From Comamonadaceae bacterium (GTDB lineage: Bacteria; Pseudomonadota; Gammaproteobacteria; Burkholderiales; Burkholderiaceae_C), in NCBI GenBank assembly GCA_947464665.1, contig CANHXV010000080.1, positions 1 through 8,876 of the forward strand: a stretch of 8,876 nucleotides of DNA, read 5' to 3'. Below the pieces are notes generated by a model. The model had not been told where the DNA came from. It worked only from the letters and a program-made list of their open reading frames with translations, and ran no database searches. Positions 6,508-8,876 of the stretch are shown piece by piece. Position numbers and translations under genes: made by a program. How positions within the stretch are numbered: position 1 is the stretch's first letter; each line of letters opens with the position of its first letter.

Positions 6508-6679
6508 GTTGGATGTTTCCTTGAGGACCAGCAGATTTTTTCTTTCTGCATGATTCGGAGCAGTACAAAACCTGATCCCAATTTTTCGCCCAAGCCTTGC
6601 GCCAAGTCATGTCCCGCCCGCACACCTTGCAGGGCTTGCTGGGTAGGCTTTGTTTATTGCCTTTGAAAGAGGTCTTCAT
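6500..6679 (-). CDS. DUF2256 family small zinc-ribbon-like protein
   Basis: A 59-aa protein read directly from the minus strand, beginning MKTSFKGNKQSLPSKPCKVC. It has the DUF2256 pattern: CKVCGRDMTWRKAWAKNW (17-34) followed by VLYCSESCRKKK (37-48). Cysteines C17, C20, C40 and C44 form a probable zinc site of CxxC...CxxxC type, and the WRKxW stretch and basic C-terminus suggest nucleic-acid or protein contact. The function of the family is unknown. The stop (TAA, 6500-6502) overlaps the photolyase start by 8 bp, so the two genes are almost certainly translated from one message. I recall DUF2256 genes lying beside photolyase/cryptochrome genes in other bacteria, which makes a role in light repair or photoprotection plausible. 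The ATG at 6679 gives the normal family length; upstream bases show no strong Shine-Dalgarno. Confidence 0.9.
   Translation of the reverse strand: MKTSFKGNKQSLPSKPCKVCGRDMTWRKAWAKNWDQVLYCSESCRKKKSAGPQGNIQHG
6516..6522 (-). promoter_or_regulatory. Ribosome binding site of the photolyase, inside the DUF2256 gene
   Basis: AAGGAAA on the minus strand lies 8 nt before the photolyase ATG (6507) and within the last codons of the DUF2256 gene. It supports the chosen start and suggests that the two products are made in a coupled way. Confidence 0.7.
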
Positions 6680-6769
6680 GGGGCTATTGTGGCGGGAAGC
6701 TGCAGGTGTTTGCTGGCTTGTTCGATAATGTCCCTACCCCGTAGATCTGACCCGTTTGGTTTTTCCATC
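6680..6769. promoter_or_regulatory. Divergent spacer between the photolyase operon and the DUF2805 gene
   Basis: This 90-bp spacer separates the divergent starts of DUF2256 and DUF2805 and probably carries both promoters. GATAAT (6724-6729) on the plus strand is a possible -10 for the DUF2805 gene; its -35 is weak. On the minus strand CACAAT lies very near the DUF2256 ATG and is a poor -10. I saw no long inverted repeat and no obvious RpoE/ChrR-type promoter, so control by a light or singlet-oxygen regulator cannot be shown from sequence. Confidence 0.4.
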
Positions 6770-7054
6770 ATGCCTCAATCACTTGAAACTTCGTTGAACC
6801 TCAGCCCTGGGGATGTGTCCGCCGTGATTCAAATGGCATGGGAAGATCGCACCACCTTTGAGACGATCTTTGAAAGAACGGGCGTGACGGAATCTGGCGT
6901 GATCAAAATCATGCGTGCTGAACTCAGTTCGCGTTCTTTTAAAATGTGGCGCGCCAGAATGCGCGGCAGGGTCACCAAGCACCGAGAACTGCGCAGTCCC
7001 GACATGAGGTTCGATGACCGGGCCGTTGCCGATCACAGGCAGGCGAATTGCTAA
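6770..7054 (+). CDS. DUF2805 / TIGR03643 family protein
   Basis: A 94-aa protein with the family signature LSPGDVSAVIQMAWEDRTTF (11-30), FERTGVTESGVIKIMR (34-49) and SFKMWRARMRGRVTKHRELR (56-75). The middle part looks like a helix-turn-helix (ERTGVTESGVIKIMRAEL) and the second half is strongly basic, so nucleic-acid binding is plausible, though no function is established for the family. The reading frame is open back to an ATG at 6650, but that start would run through the DUF2256 start region and add residues with no family resemblance. The ATG at 6770 gives the expected length; ATG 6728 is an alternative but sits inside the candidate -10. No clear Shine-Dalgarno precedes either. It is divergent from the DUF2256-photolyase operon. 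The last 15 or so residues are unlike the family core. It converges on the helicase gene with an 11-bp gap and no visible terminator. Confidence 0.85.
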   Translation: MPQSLETSLNLSPGDVSAVIQMAWEDRTTFETIFERTGVTESGVIKIMRAELSSRSFKMWRARMRGRVTKHRELRSPDMRFDDRAVADHRQANC

Positions 7055-7065
7055 TTGACGTCTGA

Positions 7066-8868
7066 TCAGCGACCGAAAGATCGGCCGCCGCCATTGCCGC
7101 CACCGTAGCCACCGCCACCACTTCTGCGGCCGCCGCCAAATCCGCCACCGCCTCCACCATTACGGCGCGGACCGCCGCGGCCACTGCCAGCCAAGCTGTC
7201 GATGCTGGTACGAGTTGGATCGGGTTGACCGCCACCCCCGCTGTTGTTGCGGCGAGGTGCGCCTTGGCGCGCAAATTGATTGGTCATGAGCGGGTCGATG
7301 TGACGAGGCAACTCATCGCCACGGGGCCCGCGGTCATGGTCTCTGTCCATATTGCGGTCGTTGCGTCGATCGCCGCGCTCGTTGAAACGGTCAGATGTTG
7401 CGCCATCAAATCTTCTTTCGCCGCGATCTTGGCGATCTGTGCGTGGACCCTGTGCAGGACCGCCACGACGTGAAGGAGGGGGGCCATTGCGCGAGCGACC
7501 TGCGCCTCCTTCTGGGCGGGCTTGCCCACCGCCGCCATTGCCGCCAGAGCGTCCACCTCGTCCACCACCTTCACCGGCGGCGCCTTTGGTTTCGCGAATA
7601 CGTTGCATCATGTCTGAGCGCGCAGCCTTGGCTGCAGCTTGCATCACATCACGGCTTGGTGGACGGCCTGCGCCGCCCCACAAAGTTTGACGTCCCATGG
7701 CAATGGGCTCTGCCTTTTCGCCAGGCTCAGGTCCAAAGCCTTCCAATATTTGAACAGGAATTTCCTGCTTGGTGAAGCGTTCGATTTCCATCATGAAACC
7801 TTCTTCGTCCAGGCAAACCAGACTCACTGCTTCGCCGCTTGCGCCTGCACGACCCGTGCGGCCAATGCGGTGCACGTAATCTTCAGACACGTTGGGAATT
7901 TCGTAATTCACAACATGGGGCAAGTCTTCAATGTCAATGCCACGGGCTGCGATGTCGGTGGCGACCAAAACGCGAATGTCGCCAGTCTTGAAGCCAGCTA
8001 AAGCTTGCGTGCGAGCTGTTTGGCTTTTATTGCCATGCAATGCCATGGACTTGATGCCGTTTTTGGTCAGGTAGTCAGCCACGTTGTTCGCGCCAAACTT
8101 GGTGCGAGTGAATACCAAGACCTGGCTCCAGTTGTGTTGATTGATGATGTGCACCAACACTTCTTTTTTCTTGCCGCGACCCACCGGGTGAATCACTTGA
8201 GAAATCCGCTGCACAGTCGTGTTGCTGGGTGTGACTTGAATGCTCTGGGGGTTCTTCAAGAGGGTGGCAGCGAGATCGCGAATTTCATCGCTGAAGGTGG
8301 CTGAAAACAGCAAGCTCTGTTTGTCTTTGGGGACCAAAGCCAAAACTTTTTTCACATCATGGATGAAGCCCATGTCGAGCATGCGGTCGGCTTCGTCCAA
8401 GACCAAAATCTCAATGCTGGACAAATCTAGCAGTCCTTGGCCTTGCAAGTCGAGCAAGCGGCCTGGGGTCGCAACCAAGACATCAACGCCGCGCTTGACA
8501 CGATCGACTTGGGGTTTCATGCCAACGCCACCAAAAACAACGGTGGACTGAAGGCTAAGGTATTTGCCGTAATCTTTGACGGACTCTTCAATCTGGGCGG
8601 CCAACTCGCGAGTGGGTGTGAGCACCAGTGCGCGAATGGCTTTGCCGCCAAATTTATTTCGACCGGCCTCTGACAAGCTCAGTTTGTGCAAGATGGGCAG
8701 CATGAAAGCGGCTGTTTTGCCGGTGCCAGTTTGAGCCCCTGCCAACAGGTCGTGACCTGCCAAGACGATGGGGATCGCTTGAGCCTGAACGGGCGTGGGA
8801 GTGTCGTAGCCTTGCTCTTGCACGGCCTGCAGAATGGCCGGAGCCAAATTCAATTCTTCAAATTTCAT
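7066..8868 (-). CDS. rhlE: DEAD-box ATP-dependent RNA helicase RhlE
   Basis: A 600-aa RNA helicase that unwinds or remodels RNA, typically in ribosome maturation and RNA turnover, in the cytoplasm. All core motifs are present in order: Q motif (F3, PTPVQAQAIP 24-33), motif I AQTGTGKT (45-52), Ia PTRELA (85-90), GG (113-114), Ib TPGR (134-137), II DEAD (158-161), III SAT (189-191), IV region LVFTRTKFG (251-259), V ATDIAARGIDI (303-313) and VI HRIGRTGR (333-340). The core ends near residue 378. A long disordered tail follows: Gly/Arg-rich (433-472), Arg/Asp-rich (476-518), a short ordered-looking island LPRHIDPLMTNQFA (520-533), a DPTRTSIDSLAG motif (550-561) and a Gly-rich end (562-600). This is longer than the 454 residues I recall for E. 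coli RhlE. The tail probably binds RNA and may favour condensates or RNase E contact, as known for related helicases. Only 8 bases upstream of the ATG are in the window, so its promoter is not seen. Confidence 0.96.
   Translation of the reverse strand: MKFEELNLAPAILQAVQEQGYDTPTPVQAQAIPIVLAGHDLLAGAQTGTGKTAAFMLPILHKLSLSEAGRNKFGGKAIRALVLTPTRELAAQIEESVKDYGKYLSLQSTVVFGGVGMKPQVDRVKRGVDVLVATPGRLLDLQGQGLLDLSSIEILVLDEADRMLDMGFIHDVKKVLALVPKDKQSLLFSATFSDEIRDLAATLLKNPQSIQVTPSNTTVQRISQVIHPVGRGKKKEVLVHIINQHNWSQVLVFTRTKFGANNVADYLTKNGIKSMALHGNKSQTARTQALAGFKTGDIRVLVATDIAARGIDIEDLPHVVNYEIPNVSEDYVHRIGRTGRAGASGEAVSLVCLDEEGFMMEIERFTKQEIPVQILEGFGPEPGEKAEPIAMGRQTLWGGAGRPPSRDVMQAAAKAARSDMMQRIRETKGAAGEGGGRGGRSGGNGGGGQARPEGGAGRSRNGPPPSRRGGPAQGPRTDRQDRGERRFDGATSDRFNERGDRRNDRNMDRDHDRGPRGDELPRHIDPLMTNQFARQGAPRRNNSGGGGQPDPTRTSIDSLAGSGRGGPRRNGGGGGGFGGGRRSGGGGYGGGNGGGRSFGR
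7081..7190 (-). repeat. Low-complexity GGN-repeat coding tract
   Basis: The 3' end of the helicase gene consists largely of Gly codons interrupted by Arg, Asn, Ser, Phe and Tyr codons, giving an imperfect trinucleotide repeat on the minus strand. It encodes the Gly-rich tail, residues about 562-596. Such tracts are prone to length variation by slippage. Confidence 0.6.
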
Positions 8869-8876
8869 GATGGCGC

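Noticed and set aside
6650..6769. N-terminal extension of the DUF2805 protein
   Set aside because: It would overlap the DUF2256 start region and the shared promoter spacer, and the added 40 residues are not family-like. Start 6770 is preferred.
7055..7090. Possible terminator between DUF2805 and the helicase
   Set aside because: Only a 4-bp stem (CCGA/TCGG) is present, inside the helicase coding end and without a T run.
7225..7775. Several plus-strand open frames opposite the helicase tail
   Set aside because: They are by-products of the low-complexity Gly/Arg codons on the minus strand and have Pro/Arg- or Ala-rich translations with no family resemblance.
1..8876. CRISPR, tRNA, rRNA, insertion sequence, phage or toxin-antitoxin content
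   Set aside because: No regular spaced repeats, transposase or integrase motifs, terminal inverted repeats or tRNA-like cloverleaf were seen on reading both strands.

Overview
The window looks like a chromosomal segment of a betaproteobacterium, most likely Burkholderiales/Comamonadaceae (Limnohabitans-, Rhodoferax- or Polaromonas-like). This is inferred from protein style: the RhlE-type helicase with a long Gly/Arg/Asp tail, the L-arabinonate-dehydratase-like IlvD/Edd enzyme beside a FadR-type regulator, and moderate base composition by eye. No rRNA, tRNA, CRISPR array, insertion sequence or phage gene was recognised, and no gene is visibly broken. Coding density is high.

Region 1 (about 1-4330) is a sugar-acid catabolic locus. 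On the minus strand an IlvD/Edd family dehydratase (278-2014) is followed by an NAD-dependent epimerase/dehydratase-fold dehydrogenase resembling D-erythronate dehydrogenase DenD (N-terminal 81 residues only, running off the left edge). Divergently on the plus strand lie a D-2-hydroxyacid dehydrogenase (2179-3123), a FadR-subfamily GntR regulator (3173-3916) and a small atypical cupin (3946-4329). The 164-bp divergent promoter region holds a perfect 13-bp palindrome at 2057-2069, the best candidate operator for the regulator. The enzymes fit oxidation, dehydration and reduction of an aldonic acid or its keto derivative. The substrate, transporter and aldolase or kinase steps are not visible here.

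Region 2 (about 4348-7054) is a light/DNA-repair module. A minus-strand operon starts with a 59-aa DUF2256 zinc-ribbon-like protein (6500-6679). Its 3' end overlaps the start of an iron-sulfur bacterial photolyase/cryptochrome (4966-6507), and 3 bp later comes a flavin-reductase-like FMN-binding protein (4348-4962). A DUF2805/TIGR03643 family protein (6770-7054) is transcribed divergently from a 90-bp spacer. Two uncharacterised small families thus flank a PhrB-type (6-4) photolyase with all four cluster cysteines, and a potential flavin-handling partner is coupled to it. This is the part of the window most likely to hold undescribed biology.

Region 3 (7066-8868, minus strand) is a complete RhlE-type DEAD-box RNA helicase with a roughly 170-residue low-complexity tail. 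It converges on the DUF2805 gene with only 11 bp between stop codons.
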